Both the position numbers and the translations under genes were made by a program. Positions 6,751 through 6,772 of a stretch of 6,772 nt of DNA are shown piece by piece. Source of the stretch: Firmicutes bacterium UBA2595 (GTDB lineage Bacteria > Bacillota > Thermincolia > Thermincolales > UBA2595); contig DDKP01000009.1 of NCBI GenBank assembly GCA_002339745.1, positions 2,741-9,512 of the forward strand, read 5' to 3'. The notes under the pieces are model-generated. The model was given only the letters and a program-made list of their open reading frames with translations. It was not told the DNA's origin and did not search any database. The number at the start of each line of letters is the position of its first letter. The first letter of the stretch is position 1.

Positions 6751-6772
6751 TAGTAAATTTTCTGTTAAACAC

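Overview
The window is ordinary chromosomal biosynthetic DNA from what looks like a Gram-positive, low-to-mid-GC bacterium. A spore-forming clostridial lineage such as the Peptococcaceae/Desulfotomaculum group is the best guess. The reasons are strong AGGAGG-type ribosome binding sites, a carB-argF junction like the Bacillus-type arginine operon, and an aspartokinase whose sequence closely follows the DapG (aspartokinase I) pattern of Firmicutes. The genus assignment is inference.

Left two thirds (1-4562, + strand): the 3' part of an arginine operon. It holds the C-terminal 270 residues of the large subunit of carbamoyl-phosphate synthase (carB, cut by the window edge), then ornithine carbamoyltransferase (argF), argininosuccinate synthase (argG) and argininosuccinate lyase (argH). 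Gaps are 99, 64 and 34 bases, and every internal gene has a good ribosome binding site. Together these genes run the second half of arginine synthesis: carbamoyl phosphate plus ornithine gives citrulline, then argininosuccinate, then arginine plus fumarate. An imperfect but convincing intrinsic terminator at 4573-4610 closes the unit.

Middle (4620-5402, - strand): a convergently oriented gene for a 260-residue membrane-anchored protein that I do not recognise. It has one N-terminal transmembrane segment, a short coiled coil and a cysteine-free C-terminal region predicted to lie outside the membrane.

Intergenic 5403-5556: a divergent promoter region. It has a clear sigma-A-type promoter (TTGAAA, 17 bases, TATACT) for the rightward gene, a weak promoter candidate for the leftward gene, and a 12-base direct repeat whose two copies lie 51 bases apart.

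Right end (5557-6750, + strand): a complete monofunctional aspartate kinase with two C-terminal ACT-type domains, most like DapG. It feeds aspartate into lysine/diaminopimelate, threonine and methionine synthesis. Its predicted leader is only about 30 bases, too short for a lysine riboswitch. The last 22 bases hold no recognisable feature.

I found no RNA gene, mobile element, CRISPR array, frameshift or broken gene, and no evidence of a novel multi-gene system. The unidentified membrane protein and its shared promoter region are the least explained part.
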